Origin: an uncultured Saprospiraceae bacterium
Lineage (GTDB): Bacteria; Bacteroidota; Bacteroidia; Chitinophagales; Saprospiraceae
Length of the DNA: 64,000 nt
Direction: 5' to 3'
Assembly: GCA_905480605.1 (NCBI GenBank)
Contig: CAJQRD010000016.1
Coordinates: forward strand, 124,001-188,000
Shown: piece after piece, positions 9,170-19,873 of the stretch
Position numbering within the stretch: position 1 is the stretch's first letter
Layout: the number at the start of each line of letters is the position of its first letter
Program-made: the position numbers and the translations under genes
The notes under the pieces: generated by a model
Seen by the model: only the letters and a program-made list of their open reading frames with translations
What the model was told of the DNA's origin: nothing
Database searches by the model: none

Positions 9170-9438
9170 TGATTACTGCATTAACCTTACTTATAGCTTT
9201 AAATGGTCTTTTACTAACTCTAGTGGTTTTGATACAAAATCCAAAAGGTGGAGGTGTTGATTCTACTTTCGGTGGTCAAGGAGCTAACCAAATGTTTGGT
9301 GCTGCAAGATCTACAGACTTCATCGAAAAATTAACTTGGGGATTGGCTATTTCAATGTTCGTTTTAGCTATTATAACAGCAATCATGGTTACCAATTCAG
9401 CAGAAGCAGGTAGCACATTATTGTCTACTCAGGGATAA
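9169..9438 (+). CDS. secG: Preprotein translocase subunit SecG
   Basis: 89 residues with two membrane segments (about 3-20 and 58-77) separated by the glycine-rich loop characteristic of SecG: LIQNPKGGGVDSTFGGQGANQMFGA holds the conserved core. SecG joins SecYE and improves SecA-driven export. Its ATG overlaps the stop codon of the lysine-rich gene. It is followed by a 162-bp regulatory gap before groES. Confidence 0.93.
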   Translation: MITALTLLIALNGLLLTLVVLIQNPKGGGVDSTFGGQGANQMFGAARSTDFIEKLTWGLAISMFVLAIITAIMVTNSAEAGSTLLSTQG

Positions 9439-9446
9439 TCATTTCT

Positions 9447-9459
9447 TGACATTTTGTCA
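9447..9459. promoter_or_regulatory. Palindrome TGACATTTTGTCA upstream of groES: candidate operator
   Basis: Perfect 5-3-5 inverted repeat, the exact reverse complement of the one upstream of miaB (4838-4850). It lies 9 bp after the secG stop and about 80 bp before a sigma54-like promoter, a usual distance for an activator site. Confidence 0.5.
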
Positions 9460-9470
9460 TTTTTTTGAGG

Positions 9471-9508
9471 TAAACAGCCATAATTTCAGAGATTTTAAAC
9501 AGCCATAA
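9471..9508 (+). repeat. Pair of 13-bp direct repeats (TAAACAGCCATAA) upstream of groES
   Basis: TAAACAGCCATAA occurs at 9471-9483 and again at 9496-9508, a start-to-start spacing of 25 bp. The position between the palindrome and the putative promoter suggests a second regulatory site, but no factor is known to me. Confidence 0.6.
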
Positions 9509-9532
9509 GCAATTATGTCATACTTACTCTAT

Positions 9533-9547
9533 TGGCATACTTCATGA
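9533..9547 (+). promoter_or_regulatory. Possible sigma54 -24/-12 promoter for groES-groEL
   Basis: TGGCATACTTCATGA has the -24 TGGCAT with GG well placed; the -12 box ATGA is degenerate against TTGC. The spacing between the GG and the -12 G is right. No TAnnTTTG element of good quality is visible in the 54 bp before groES. Tentative. Confidence 0.35.
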
Positions 9548-9600
9548 TTATATGTTCTTGTAAATAATTAATTCATTACTTAATCAATATAAATTTATTC

Positions 9601-9864
9601 ATGAAGCCAATTAATGATAGAGTTATTGTGAAGCCTGCAAAGGCAGAAACAAAAACAGCAGGTGGTATCATATTACCAGATACTGCTAAAGAAAAACCTC
9701 AAAAAGGAAAAGTTATAGCTGTCGGTCCAGGTAAAGATGGAATCTCGATGACAGTAAAAAAAGGGAATACAGTTCTTTACGGTAAATATGCCGGACAAGA
9801 ATTAAACCATGAAGGTGAGGATTACCTTATTATGAGAGAAGATGACATCCTTGTTATCTTATAA
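9601..9864 (+). CDS. groES: Co-chaperonin GroES
   Basis: 87 residues, slightly shorter than the usual 91-97. Begins [12 protein letters not shown]; the mobile loop is around [17 protein letters not shown], followed by [10 protein letters not shown] and the C-terminal strand [13 protein letters not shown]. Seven copies form the lid of GroEL. groEL starts 41 bp downstream, with no terminator between. The upstream gap holds the palindrome, direct repeats and sigma54-like element described separately, so heat or envelope stress control is likely. Confidence 0.97.
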   Translation: MKPINDRVIVKPAKAETKTAGGIILPDTAKEKPQKGKVIAVGPGKDGISMTVKKGNTVLYGKYAGQELNHEGEDYLIMREDDILVIL

Positions 9865-9893
9865 TCATTCTTAATTAAGTTTTGTAAAATTAA

Positions 9894-11537
<1,644 letters not shown>

Positions 11538-11557
11538 GATTATTTCTTTAAAAACAT

Positions 11558-11593
11558 AAAGAGGCTGCTTCGAAAGAACAGTCTCTTTTTTTT
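11558..11593 (+). terminator. Rho-independent terminator after groEL
   Basis: Stem AAGAGGCTG / CAGTCTCTT around the loop CTTCGAAAGAA, followed by a T tract. It ends the groES-groEL transcript. Confidence 0.85.
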
Positions 11594-11683
11594 GCCCTTA
11601 TTCAACTAATGGTCATTGATTAATAAGTAATAATTTGACACATTAGCTCATTAGGTAATGGAAGTGTTATAGCATTGAAGCAA

Positions 11684-11713
11684 TATTGACATTGATGCAT
11701 TATTGACATTGAT
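11684..11713. repeat. Short 17-bp tandem repeat (TATTGACATTGATGCAT)
   Basis: One full copy (11684-11700) is followed directly by a 13-base partial second copy (11701-11713). It lies just past the stop of the minus-strand T9SS gene. No function evident. Confidence 0.5.
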
Positions 11714-11715
11714 TT

Positions 11716-12804
11716 CTACAAATTAACAACTGTCAATCGCCTTGCCTCTATTCTTTCACCATTTTGATTTTCAATGGAATACAAATAAATACCTTTCGCT
11801 AAATCAGGTAAGGGAAGAAAAATCTCTTGATCAGATTGCTTGATACTGAAATCATATGCCCAGATATCTTTACCAATCACATTTATCAACTTAAATTTAT
11901 AACTTCCAATTTTGGCATTTACAAACTTCAACTTTACGTCACCAAATGTAGGGTTTGGAAACAAGTATACTTGACGGTTATCTGAATTGCAAATAGGACT
12001 GTTGCCATATTTATTTAAAGTGTTATACTCGAAGCTCAAAACAGGCTTTAAATTTAATCTTGCCTTTTCTGCTAATGATCGATAATCAAAGAAACTATAA
12101 TAATTAAATGTTTTGGTAGCGAAACTTTCAGTAAGCACTCGATCATTGGTTGCATCTACTATTTCCCATTTTTCCTTTTTCACCTCTAAGGTATTAAGAG
12201 AAAATGTTTTTACATTCTCAATTACAAAACCTTCAATTACTTCATCTAAATTATCAAAAGAATCCTTGTTTTTGTACTTTGTTACCCACTGTAAAGAAGC
12301 CGTTACTCTAAACTGAGTAACACTGTTTTTATCCGCCCAAATCTTAATCTCGCCTGATAAATCAGAAGCGTTATATACTAAAAATATATCTGATTTTACC
12401 TTATTGTAAAAATCATCTTTGTGAGTAGATCGGCTGATAGGAACTTGGTTTTCTAAGCTTACGCCTACCTTTGGCAAGCCAAAAAATGGATCTACATCTT
12501 CATATCCAAGTATGCTCATCGTAGCACCTTTCAAATTAAGATATTGTTTTCTCAAACTCGAGTGCAATTCTAATGTAGTATTGGGCTTTGAAGATTTTAT
12601 AACACGAATTTCTTCTGCACAAGGAAACATCAATTGAGACAATCTGATATCTGAGAACTTTCTAAAATCCTTATACAGATTGGTTGAGTACTTATATAAA
12701 GTATCACCAGGCTCAAAAGCATGAACAACTTGAGCTTTTGCTGAGTAGGTCAAAAAAGCCAAAGCAATTAATATTAAACACCTGTTAAACTTCACTTTTC
12801 TCAT
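11716..12804 (-). CDS. Secreted protein with T9SS type A sorting domain
   Basis: 362 residues. The signal peptide (core LILIALAFLTYSAKA) ends near AQVVH. The middle part of about 240 residues matches nothing I recognise. The last 80 residues are a type A sorting domain: YLFPNPTFGDVKLKF, an internal LINVIGKDIW, then LPDLAKGIYLYSI and a short strand at the end. Such proteins pass the inner membrane by Sec and the outer membrane by T9SS, and are released or joined to A-LPS-like glycan. It lies 2 bp after the ABC exporter gene and probably shares its transcript. Confidence 0.88.
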   Translation of the reverse strand: MRKVKFNRCLILIALAFLTYSAKAQVVHAFEPGDTLYKYSTNLYKDFRKFSDIRLSQLMFPCAEEIRVIKSSKPNTTLELHSSLRKQYLNLKGATMSILGYEDVDPFFGLPKVGVSLENQVPISRSTHKDDFYNKVKSDIFLVYNASDLSGEIKIWADKNSVTQFRVTASLQWVTKYKNKDSFDNLDEVIEGFVIENVKTFSLNTLEVKKEKWEIVDATNDRVLTESFATKTFNYYSFFDYRSLAEKARLNLKPVLSFEYNTLNKYGNSPICNSDNRQVYLFPNPTFGDVKLKFVNAKIGSYKFKLINVIGKDIWAYDFSIKQSDQEIFLPLPDLAKGIYLYSIENQNGERIEARRLTVVNL

Positions 12805-12806
12805 TT

Positions 12807-14609
12807 TTATATATCCACTGACTGTATCTTAACGTAATTTGCATAAATACCTTTCCTTAAAGACAATTCTTCATGACTACCTGACTCAACAACCTTTCCT
12901 TTATCCAATACAAATATATAATCTACAAACTTAATAGTAGACAACCTATGGGCAACAATTATAGCTGTACGTTCTTCAAGCACATTAATAATCGCTTGGC
13001 TGACTACTTTTTCAGACTGAGGATCGAGAGCAGATGTCGGTTCATCTAAAATCAATATTTCAGGATCCTCAAGCAACGCTCTAGCTATTGTCAAACGTTG
13101 TTGTTCACCACCGCTCAATGCAGAACCACGATCACCTATAACGCTATCGAGGCCGCTGGGCAATTCATTCACAAAATCATCAGCACATGCCAGTTTTAAA
13201 CTCGCCATTATTTTAGCATCATCAATGTTTGTGCGGCCCAAGAGTATATTATTCCGTACACTATCATTGTACAAAAATGATTGCTGAGTTACAAATCCAA
13301 TAGACTTATACAAGGCTTTTTTATCAATATTCCACATATCGGTGCCATCAATGCTTAATGTTCCAACATCAGGTTTAATGATCTGGAGTAGTAATCTTGT
13401 AATCGTAGACTTTCCAGAACCAGAAGCACCAACAATTGCTATTTTTTGCCCTTTCTTTATTTTAAATGAAATATCATTTAGGACATTTGTATCATCATAA
13501 CTGTAAGACACATTGTTAATTGATAATTCATTTTCAAAAGTAAATGAGCTATGACGATCTTGATGCATTGCATTATCTGTAATTATAATATCTTCAATGC
13601 GCTCTAATGAAGCTGCTCCTTTTTTTACATAATAATAAGCCGTAGAAAAAGATTTTAATGGTTCTATTACGTGGTAAAAAGCAAGCACAAATGCAAAGAA
13701 CGCTTCAGGTTGCAATTCATTTTTCATGACCAATTTAGCACCGTACCAAAGAAGTACAACTACCACACTGACCCCTAAAAACTCTGACAGTGGCGACGAT
13801 AATTCTTGACGTCTTACCACCCTATTAAATTTATCTCGTACGTCATTGTTGATATCCCCAAACATTTTAGACCATACATCTTTGACTCTGTATACGTTCA
13901 ATATCATTACTCCATCTAAGGTCTCATCAATTACGCTTGTCAATCTTGAAACCCCATCTTGTAAATCCTTTGATTGCTTTTTGAGTTTTCGTGATAAGGT
14001 TCCAATAACCAAGACAGTAAACAACATCAAGACAAAAACAAAAGCTGTCAATTTATAACTAATACTTAACATCAATAAGATAGCTCCAGCTATAATAATG
14101 GGTGACTTTAATATTGTATCAATAAACCTTAGAATGTTCCATTCAATTTCTTGTACATCAGAATTAATTCTGGTCAACAAATCTCCACGTTGAGAATCCT
14201 TTTGATCATCAAAAGAAAAATTGAGAAAACTGTTATAAAGCGTGTTTCTTAAATCTCTGACGATGCCACTTCGAACTGGCACCATAAAATACATAGCCAA
14301 ATATCGAAATAGATTTTTTAAAAATATCGTTACCAATAAAAAAATACACGTTAAGATCAGTGCGTTGCTTGCGCCAAAATTATCTATAAGTTGTAAAAAG
14401 TAGTATTGTAACCAATCAACAATTTTCAAATAACTATCTGGACGGTCAACGCTTTTTGGAGTGGTCGAAAAAAGAAAATGGAAAAACGGGATGATTAATG
14501 GAATTGAGATAACAGTAAATATTGCCATTAAAACATGGCAAAATACGCTCACAATTACCTGAGATCGGTAAGGTGATAAATAATTAAATAGTTTTTTGAA
14601 ATCTTGCAT
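12807..14609 (-). CDS. MsbA-like ABC exporter (fused membrane and ATPase domains)
   Basis: 600 residues in half-transporter layout: six membrane helices in the first ~330 residues, then a nucleotide-binding domain with Walker A GASGSGKST, signature LSGGEQQRL, Walker B ILILDEPTSALD and switch histidine in IVAHRLST. It works as a homodimer exporting lipid or another hydrophobic substrate. The likeness to MsbA is at family level only; LPS core flipping is plausible but the substrate cannot be decided here. The next gene (T9SS type A cargo) starts 2 bp after its stop codon. Confidence 0.92.
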   Translation of the reverse strand: MQDFKKLFNYLSPYRSQVIVSVFCHVLMAIFTVISIPLIIPFFHFLFSTTPKSVDRPDSYLKIVDWLQYYFLQLIDNFGASNALILTCIFLLVTIFLKNLFRYLAMYFMVPVRSGIVRDLRNTLYNSFLNFSFDDQKDSQRGDLLTRINSDVQEIEWNILRFIDTILKSPIIIAGAILLMLSISYKLTAFVFVLMLFTVLVIGTLSRKLKKQSKDLQDGVSRLTSVIDETLDGVMILNVYRVKDVWSKMFGDINNDVRDKFNRVVRRQELSSPLSEFLGVSVVVVLLWYGAKLVMKNELQPEAFFAFVLAFYHVIEPLKSFSTAYYYVKKGAASLERIEDIIITDNAMHQDRHSSFTFENELSINNVSYSYDDTNVLNDISFKIKKGQKIAIVGASGSGKSTITRLLLQIIKPDVGTLSIDGTDMWNIDKKALYKSIGFVTQQSFLYNDSVRNNILLGRTNIDDAKIMASLKLACADDFVNELPSGLDSVIGDRGSALSGGEQQRLTIARALLEDPEILILDEPTSALDPQSEKVVSQAIINVLEERTAIIVAHRLSTIKFVDYIFVLDKGKVVESGSHEELSLRKGIYANYVKIQSVDI

Positions 14610-14703
14610 TCACAGCAAGGGTTAGTTGGTTTGAGTTAATAACAAATGATTCAAAACATACCACAATCTAACGTTGATTACTCTAAAAGTATTTGAATTC
14701 ACG

Positions 14704-16041
14704 TTACTTTAATTCAAAATCATCCATAAACTTTGTAGTCACATTTCCAGATTTAAAACGTTCATCCTTCATCAATTGCTGATGAAAAGGAATTGTTGTT
14801 TTGATTCCTTCAATGATAAATTCATCTAAAGCTCTTGACATTTTCTTAATACACTCCTCTCTAGTTTCTGCCTTGCAAATAAGCTTAGCAATCATTGAGT
14901 CATAATATGGAGGTACTGTATAACCTGCATATACATGAGTATCAACACGTACACCATGGCCTTTTGCACTGTGAAAAGAAGTTATATGACCTGGACTTGG
15001 TCTAAAGTTATGATATGGATCTTCAGCATTAATACGACATTCAATAGAATGCATAACAGGATAGTAGTTTTGACCACTTAATTTTTCACCGGCAGCAACT
15101 TTTATTTGTTCCTTGATTAAGTCTCTATTTATCACTTCTTCTGTAACAGGGTGCTCCACTTGAATTCTTGTATTCATTTCCATGAAATAAAAATTCCTGT
15201 TCTTATCAACCAAAAACTCAACAGTACCAGCACCTTCATAATTGATAGACTTTCCTGCTTTTATTGCAGCTTTACCCATCTTCTCTCTAAGCTTATCATC
15301 CATGAATGGAGAAGGAGATTCTTCGACTAATTTTTGATGCCTTCTTTGAATAGAGCAATCTCTTTCAGAGAGATGTACCACTTGACCATGTTGGTCTCCA
15401 ATAATTTGTATCTCAATGTGACGTGGTTCTTCAATGTATTTCTCCATATACATCATATCATTACCAAACGACGCAGCAGCTTCTACTTGAGCTTTGCTTA
15501 GCTGATCTTCAAATTCTTCATCACTGTAAACGATTCTCATTCCCTTACCACCACCACCTGCCGTAGCTTTAAGAATCACTGGATATCCTATTTCGTTTGC
15601 AGATTTAATTCCTTCTTTTACATTCTTTACTGCGCCATCAGAACCAGGAACCACAGGAACCTTGGCTTTTATCATAGTTTCTTTGGCAGTTATCTTGTCT
15701 CCCATTGATCTAATCATAGAAGCAGACGGACCAATAAATTTAACACCATATTCTTCACAAACTTCAGCAAAATCTGCATTTTCAGACAAGAATCCATAAC
15801 CGGGATGAACAGCGTCAGCATTTGTAATTTCTACAGCCGCCATTATTTTCGTAATACTCAAATAAGATTCTGCGGAACTAGCAGGACCAATACAAACGGC
15901 TTCATCTGCAAATCTGACATGCAAACTTTCTTTATCTGCTTTTGAATAAACAGCTACAGTACTGATACCCATTTCCTTACAGGTTCTAATAACACGCAGT
16001 GCAATCTCTCCCCTATTGGCAATTAAGACTTTCTTAAACAT
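14704..16041 (-). CDS. accC: Acetyl-CoA carboxylase, biotin carboxylase subunit AccC
   Basis: 445 residues from ATG 16041, which begins [17 protein letters not shown] as in other AccC proteins; the frame is open to 16065 but the additional 8 residues are atypical. The ATP-grasp glycine loop [11 protein letters not shown], the [14 protein letters not shown] segment and the active-site region [15 protein letters not shown] are intact. It carboxylates biotin on AccB using bicarbonate and ATP, the first half-reaction of fatty acid synthesis. It lies about 50 bp after accB and before the ABC exporter, in the run fabH, efp, accB, accC. Confidence 0.96.
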   Translation of the reverse strand: MFKKVLIANRGEIALRVIRTCKEMGISTVAVYSKADKESLHVRFADEAVCIGPASSAESYLSITKIMAAVEITNADAVHPGYGFLSENADFAEVCEEYGVKFIGPSASMIRSMGDKITAKETMIKAKVPVVPGSDGAVKNVKEGIKSANEIGYPVILKATAGGGGKGMRIVYSDEEFEDQLSKAQVEAAASFGNDMMYMEKYIEEPRHIEIQIIGDQHGQVVHLSERDCSIQRRHQKLVEESPSPFMDDKLREKMGKAAIKAGKSINYEGAGTVEFLVDKNRNFYFMEMNTRIQVEHPVTEEVINRDLIKEQIKVAAGEKLSGQNYYPVMHSIECRINAEDPYHNFRPSPGHITSFHSAKGHGVRVDTHVYAGYTVPPYYDSMIAKLICKAETREECIKKMSRALDEFIIEGIKTTIPFHQQLMKDERFKSGNVTTKFMDDFELK

Positions 16042-16092
16042 AGTATTACTTACTTTAGTCGCCAAACCTTGGCTAATACGACTTAATAAATT

Positions 16093-16599
16093 TTATCCTT
16101 TTGGATCAACTAGAAAAAGCAATTGATCATATTCAACTGGACTAGCGTCCTCGATCATAACTTTTACAATTTTTCCAGCAACTTCACTTTCAATCTCATT
16201 GAAAAGCTTCATAGCTTCTACAATACTCACCACTGAACCGACTGCAATAGTATCACCAATTGATACATATGGAGGTTTGTCTGGAGAAGCCGATCTGTAA
16301 AATGTTCCAACGATTGGAGAACGGATTTCCAATAAATTGTCAGTAGACATTTCATCTTCACCTGATTCAACAGCAGCTGGAGCAGTCGCAGTTGTGTTTG
16401 TCGGTTGTGCATCAAAAATCATTGGTGCTGGCAAACCAGATGCAACAGGTGAAGCCATAAGTGGCGTCGAGGCTGCTTTATTCTTAGAGTAGTTTTTATT
16501 TCTAACTGTCAATTCGAAGTCACCTTCTTTTATCCTAACTTCAGCAAGTTCTGATTTAGAAATAAACTTCAACAGATCTTGAATTTCTTTATAATTCAT
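16093..16599 (-). CDS. accB: Biotin carboxyl carrier protein AccB
   Basis: 168 residues. The N-terminal 40 residues form the usual small domain, followed by an Ala/Pro/Thr-rich linker (about 42-82) and the C-terminal biotinyl domain. The biotinylated lysine is Lys131 in VEAMKLFNEI. It carries carboxybiotin between AccC and the carboxyltransferase. The start codon lies 4 bp after the efp stop, and accC follows, so efp-accB-accC is one operon. Confidence 0.97.
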   Translation of the reverse strand: MNYKEIQDLLKFISKSELAEVRIKEGDFELTVRNKNYSKNKAASTPLMASPVASGLPAPMIFDAQPTNTTATAPAAVESGEDEMSTDNLLEIRSPIVGTFYRSASPDKPPYVSIGDTIAVGSVVSIVEAMKLFNEIESEVAGKIVKVMIEDASPVEYDQLLFLVDPKG

Positions 16600-16603
16600 G
16601 ATA

Positions 16604-17167
16604 TTATTTTACGCGTTCTTGATAAGACTTGTTTCTAGAATCGATTTTAATTTTATCGCCTTCATTTATAAAAATAGGCACTCTAATTTCTGCTCCAGTC
16701 TCGACTGTAGCTGGTTTAGAAGCATTGGTTGCAGTATTCCCCTTATGGCCTTGTTCAGTATAAGTAACTTCTAGTGTTATATACTGTGGCAAGTCAATTG
16801 TCAATGGCCTTTCTTCATCTGCATGGAATAAGATCTCAACATAAGACCCTTCCTTCATAAGGTCAGCATTGTCAATCATTTTCTCTTCAATCATTGTTTG
16901 CTCGTAAGTTTCATCATTCATAAAATGACAATCTTCACCATCTTTATATAAAAACTGGTACTTTCTTCTCTCAACTCTAACAGTTTCCAATTTGTGACCT
17001 GACGGAAATGTCTGATCAACAACCTTACCATTTGTTAGACTTTTCAATTTAGTTCTAACAAAAGCAGGGCCTTTTCCGGGTTTAACATGTAAAAACTCAA
17101 TGACTTTATAAATATCATGGTTAAACACCATACAAAGTCCATTTTTTATATCTGCCGTACTAGCCAT
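16604..17167 (-). CDS. efp: Elongation factor P
   Basis: 187 residues with the three beta-barrel domains of EF-P. The tip of domain I is HVKPGKGPAF, with Lys32 at the position modified in many species; no lysine-modifying enzyme is visible in the window. EF-P rescues ribosomes stalled at polyproline. C-terminal domain III contains EVRVPIFINEGD-type sequence (seen here as IRVPIFINEGDKIKID). The gene leads the efp-accB-accC unit, an arrangement known from many bacteria. Confidence 0.97.
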   Translation of the reverse strand: MASTADIKNGLCMVFNHDIYKVIEFLHVKPGKGPAFVRTKLKSLTNGKVVDQTFPSGHKLETVRVERRKYQFLYKDGEDCHFMNDETYEQTMIEEKMIDNADLMKEGSYVEILFHADEERPLTIDLPQYITLEVTYTEQGHKGNTATNASKPATVETGAEIRVPIFINEGDKIKIDSRNKSYQERVK

Positions 17168-17250
17168 AGTTTATTTAAAATTAATAATTGCTAAAATATG
17201 AAATACACTCCAATCTATTACAATGAAATAGAGTCTTTAAAATGATTTTC

Positions 17251-18237
17251 TTAATAAGCCCAATGAATTAATACAGAACCCCAAGTAAAACCACCTCCAA
17301 AAGCAGTCAAAACAATTTTGTCTCCTTTTTTAAATTTAGACTCAAAATCACTTAATGCCAATGGAATTGTACCAGCTGTGGTATTCCCATAATTTTCAAT
17401 ATTTATGAGAACCTTTTCATCAGGAAAACCAACTGAATCCCCAACCGCACTTATTATTCGTTTATTGGCTTGATGTGGAATAAGCCAATCTATATCATCT
17501 TTTGTCAGGTTATTACGATCTAATAAATCATTTATACTTTCACTCATCCCTTTAATCGCTGCTTTAAATACAATTCGACCATCTTGGGTAACAAAGTGTT
17601 CTTTATTGGCAACTGTTTCAGCAGTTGGAGGGTTCAAACTACCACCTGCTTTCATGTATAAATACTCACATCCTGCTCCATCACCTCTTAAAATAGAATC
17701 TTGAATACCATTTTCCTGTGAAGGCTCAAGCATAACTGCCCCTGCTCCATCACCAAATAATATACATGTGGCTCTATCTTCGTAATTTAATATTGATGAC
17801 ATCTTATCACCACCGACAACTATTACTTTCTTATAAGTTCCAGTTTCAACAAATTTAGAACCTACTATTAATGAATAGATAAATCCTGAACAAGCGGCGT
17901 TGATGTCAAAACCAAAAGCATTTGTGGCTCCTATCTTATGTGCAATCTGATTTGCAGTATCTGGAAATACATAATCCCCCGTAATAGTAGCCACCACAAT
18001 CATTTCTACTTCTTCTGGCTTGGTATTGGTTTTTTCTAGCAATTGTTTAACTGCCTCTACCCCCATATCGCTCATAGCTTTTTTAGGGTCCCGCAGAATA
18101 CGGCGCTGCTTAATACCTGTACGGCTTTCTATCCATTCATCATTTGTATCAACCAGTTTTTCTAAGTCAAAATTAGTGATTATTTCATCAGGTACGTAAC
18201 CTGCTACTCCTGTTATTGCTGCGTGTATTTTACCCAT
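17251..18237 (-). CDS. fabH: 3-oxoacyl-[acyl-carrier-protein] synthase III FabH
   Basis: 328 residues. The catalytic triad of KAS III is complete: Cys116 in NAACSGFIYSL, His in WLIPHQANKRI and Asn in IENYGNTTAGTIP. It condenses a short acyl-CoA primer with malonyl-ACP and so starts fatty acid chains; in this phylum branched primers are often used. The gene is 83 bp ahead of efp-accB-accC, so initiation and malonyl-CoA supply genes sit together. The partner genes rpmF and plsX, often found just upstream, are not seen here. Confidence 0.97.
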   Translation of the reverse strand: MGKIHAAITGVAGYVPDEIITNFDLEKLVDTNDEWIESRTGIKQRRILRDPKKAMSDMGVEAVKQLLEKTNTKPEEVEMIVVATITGDYVFPDTANQIAHKIGATNAFGFDINAACSGFIYSLIVGSKFVETGTYKKVIVVGGDKMSSILNYEDRATCILFGDGAGAVMLEPSQENGIQDSILRGDGAGCEYLYMKAGGSLNPPTAETVANKEHFVTQDGRIVFKAAIKGMSESINDLLDRNNLTKDDIDWLIPHQANKRIISAVGDSVGFPDEKVLINIENYGNTTAGTIPLALSDFESKFKKGDKIVLTAFGGGFTWGSVLIHWAY

Positions 18238-18261
18238 TCACTTTGTTTTAAAGACGGAAGG

Positions 18262-18269
18262 CAAATAAA
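18262..18269 (-). promoter_or_regulatory. Possible promoter -7 element for fabH
   Basis: TTTATTTG on the minus strand, one mismatch from TAnnTTTG, 24 bp before the fabH ATG. The -33 element is not clear. Confidence 0.35.
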
Positions 18270-18483
18270 CGAAATAATAATGAGATAAGCCCACTATTTC
18301 TTTTTTTTTGATATTGATATTAAATATTTTTTATACCTCTTAATAACTGTAATTCAGTTATTTATACATATAATATTTTATAATGCTTATGTTTTTTTTC
18401 TTAATAGCAACTTATTGGAACAGCTTTTGCACAGAGGTAAATACCATGTAATCATGGTTTTACGAATACAAAAAAAAAATAAT

Positions 18484-19266
18484 ATGAATAAGTTTGTCGG
18501 AATCATCATCCTATTATTATCGCCGATGACATTAATTATGGCAAATAATAATCCTGAGGGTACAACACCTAGCAATAATGTTAAATTCTTTGCTGGAAGT
18601 TTTGACCACGCAAAAGCAACTGCCGGATCTGAAGGAAAGTTATTCTTTGTCGAGTTTTATGCCGATTGGTGTACTCCATGTAAATGGATGGATAAAACAA
18701 CATTTAAAGATGTTGCTGTTGTCAATCAGCTAAATGACAATTATGTACCTCTTAAATTGGACATTGAATCTAGCGAAGGCCAAGATTTAAAAACACAATA
18801 TGAGGTAAAAATTCTCCCTACTATATTGATTTTCACCTCAAAAGGTAGAATGATTGAACGTATTGAGAAAACTTTAAGCTCTGAAAGTATGAATAGTCTT
18901 TTAACATTTCATGATAATCCAGAAAACAGAGTGATTATAAACCATAATTTTAATACTAGTCCTGTTTCTGCAGGAGAAGATAGAGGACCAAGTCTGAATA
19001 ACCTCTTTAGTCAATATAAAATAGCTGAAAGATTCAGATCAAATTACAAATTACAGGTTGGATTTTACAACAACTATATTGAAGCACACAAACGCGTAAA
19101 AGCTTTAAAAGAAAATTTTGCTGAACCGATTGTGGTGATGAATCAATATGTCGAAAACACAACCCAATACAAGGTTTTGATGGGTGAATTCAAAACAATG
19201 AACGAAGCCGAAAGCTATCGCAAACTATTGAAAAATAACCATCAAATTGATGCTATTATATACTAA
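18484..19266 (+). CDS. Exported thioredoxin-fold protein with C-terminal SPOR-like domain
   Basis: 260 residues from ATG 18484. A signal peptide (FVGIIILLLSPMTLIMA) is followed by a thioredoxin fold with active site WCTPC (Cys63, Cys66) and the cis-proline segment KILPTILIF. The last ~75 residues (from KLQVGFYNNYIEAHKRVKAL to the end) have the alternating pattern of a SPOR domain, which binds denuded septal peptidoglycan. The combination suggests a periplasmic reductase or chaperone placed at the cell wall. The frame opens earlier (18415), but that extension lacks a signal peptide. A terminator follows. Confidence 0.85.
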   Translation: MNKFVGIIILLLSPMTLIMANNNPEGTTPSNNVKFFAGSFDHAKATAGSEGKLFFVEFYADWCTPCKWMDKTTFKDVAVVNQLNDNYVPLKLDIESSEGQDLKTQYEVKILPTILIFTSKGRMIERIEKTLSSESMNSLLTFHDNPENRVIINHNFNTSPVSAGEDRGPSLNNLFSQYKIAERFRSNYKLQVGFYNNYIEAHKRVKALKENFAEPIVVMNQYVENTTQYKVLMGEFKTMNEAESYRKLLKNNHQIDAIIY

Positions 19267-19316
19267 ACAGTAAATTAATTATCAGTGCAAATTGATAATC
19301 TCCATTCCAAAAACTT

Positions 19317-19350
19317 AAAAGACTCGAACTTGTTCGGGTCTTTTCTTTTT
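19317..19350 (+). terminator. Rho-independent terminator after the thioredoxin-SPOR gene
   Basis: AAAAGACTCGAA / TTCGGGTCTTTT stem with a four-base loop and a following T-rich run. Confidence 0.85.
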
Positions 19351-19822
19351 TATATATGTTCAATAATTCAAACTCCCCTATCCAAGTCACATCATTAACA
19401 CATTCATTAGGTGTACTTGAAATTTGAATTATTTCAAATAATTTCTTTATAAATCAGGGTATCCCATTAAAATATAATAAACGAAGATGACGATCTTTGT
19501 GTTATATAATAATACAGGCGATAAAAGCCTAACATATTATAAGTTTCAATTATATTTGCATTCAATTTTAGTTAGGAATTCTTTTGCTTATTATAAAAGA
19601 CAGACTAAAAACGAAATCATTAAACAAGTGCCTGTAAACCAATTACTTGCATTTATTTCAAATCATTTGATGTGTTTGAATTTTGTTTTTACATCTTTAA
19701 TACAAGACTAAAGTCTTCCCTTCTTATACTATTATCTATCCCGATAATCGTTAATCCTTTGAGGATTAGAGAAATTGTCATTAAAGAACATTTTGAATAT
19801 ATGTTTTTTAAGACAATCATAA
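19351..19822. other. Gene-poor stretch before the SprB-repeat adhesin
   Basis: About 470 bp of AT-rich sequence. One 74-codon frame (19487-19711, plus) is present but has no recognisable protein character, and I do not call it. A small hairpin-like sequence lies near 19745-19765. The promoter of the adhesin gene presumably lies at the right end, but no clear TAnnTTTG was found. Confidence 0.5.
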
Positions 19823-19873
19823 TTGAATAATGAAATGAGATTATATATTTCGTTTCTAAAAGTGAATTTCTAT

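Noticed and set aside
19487-19711. 74-codon plus-strand frame in the gap before the SprB-repeat adhesin
   Set aside because: No signal peptide, domain or promoter, AT-driven composition, and no coupling to a neighbour; looks like chance.
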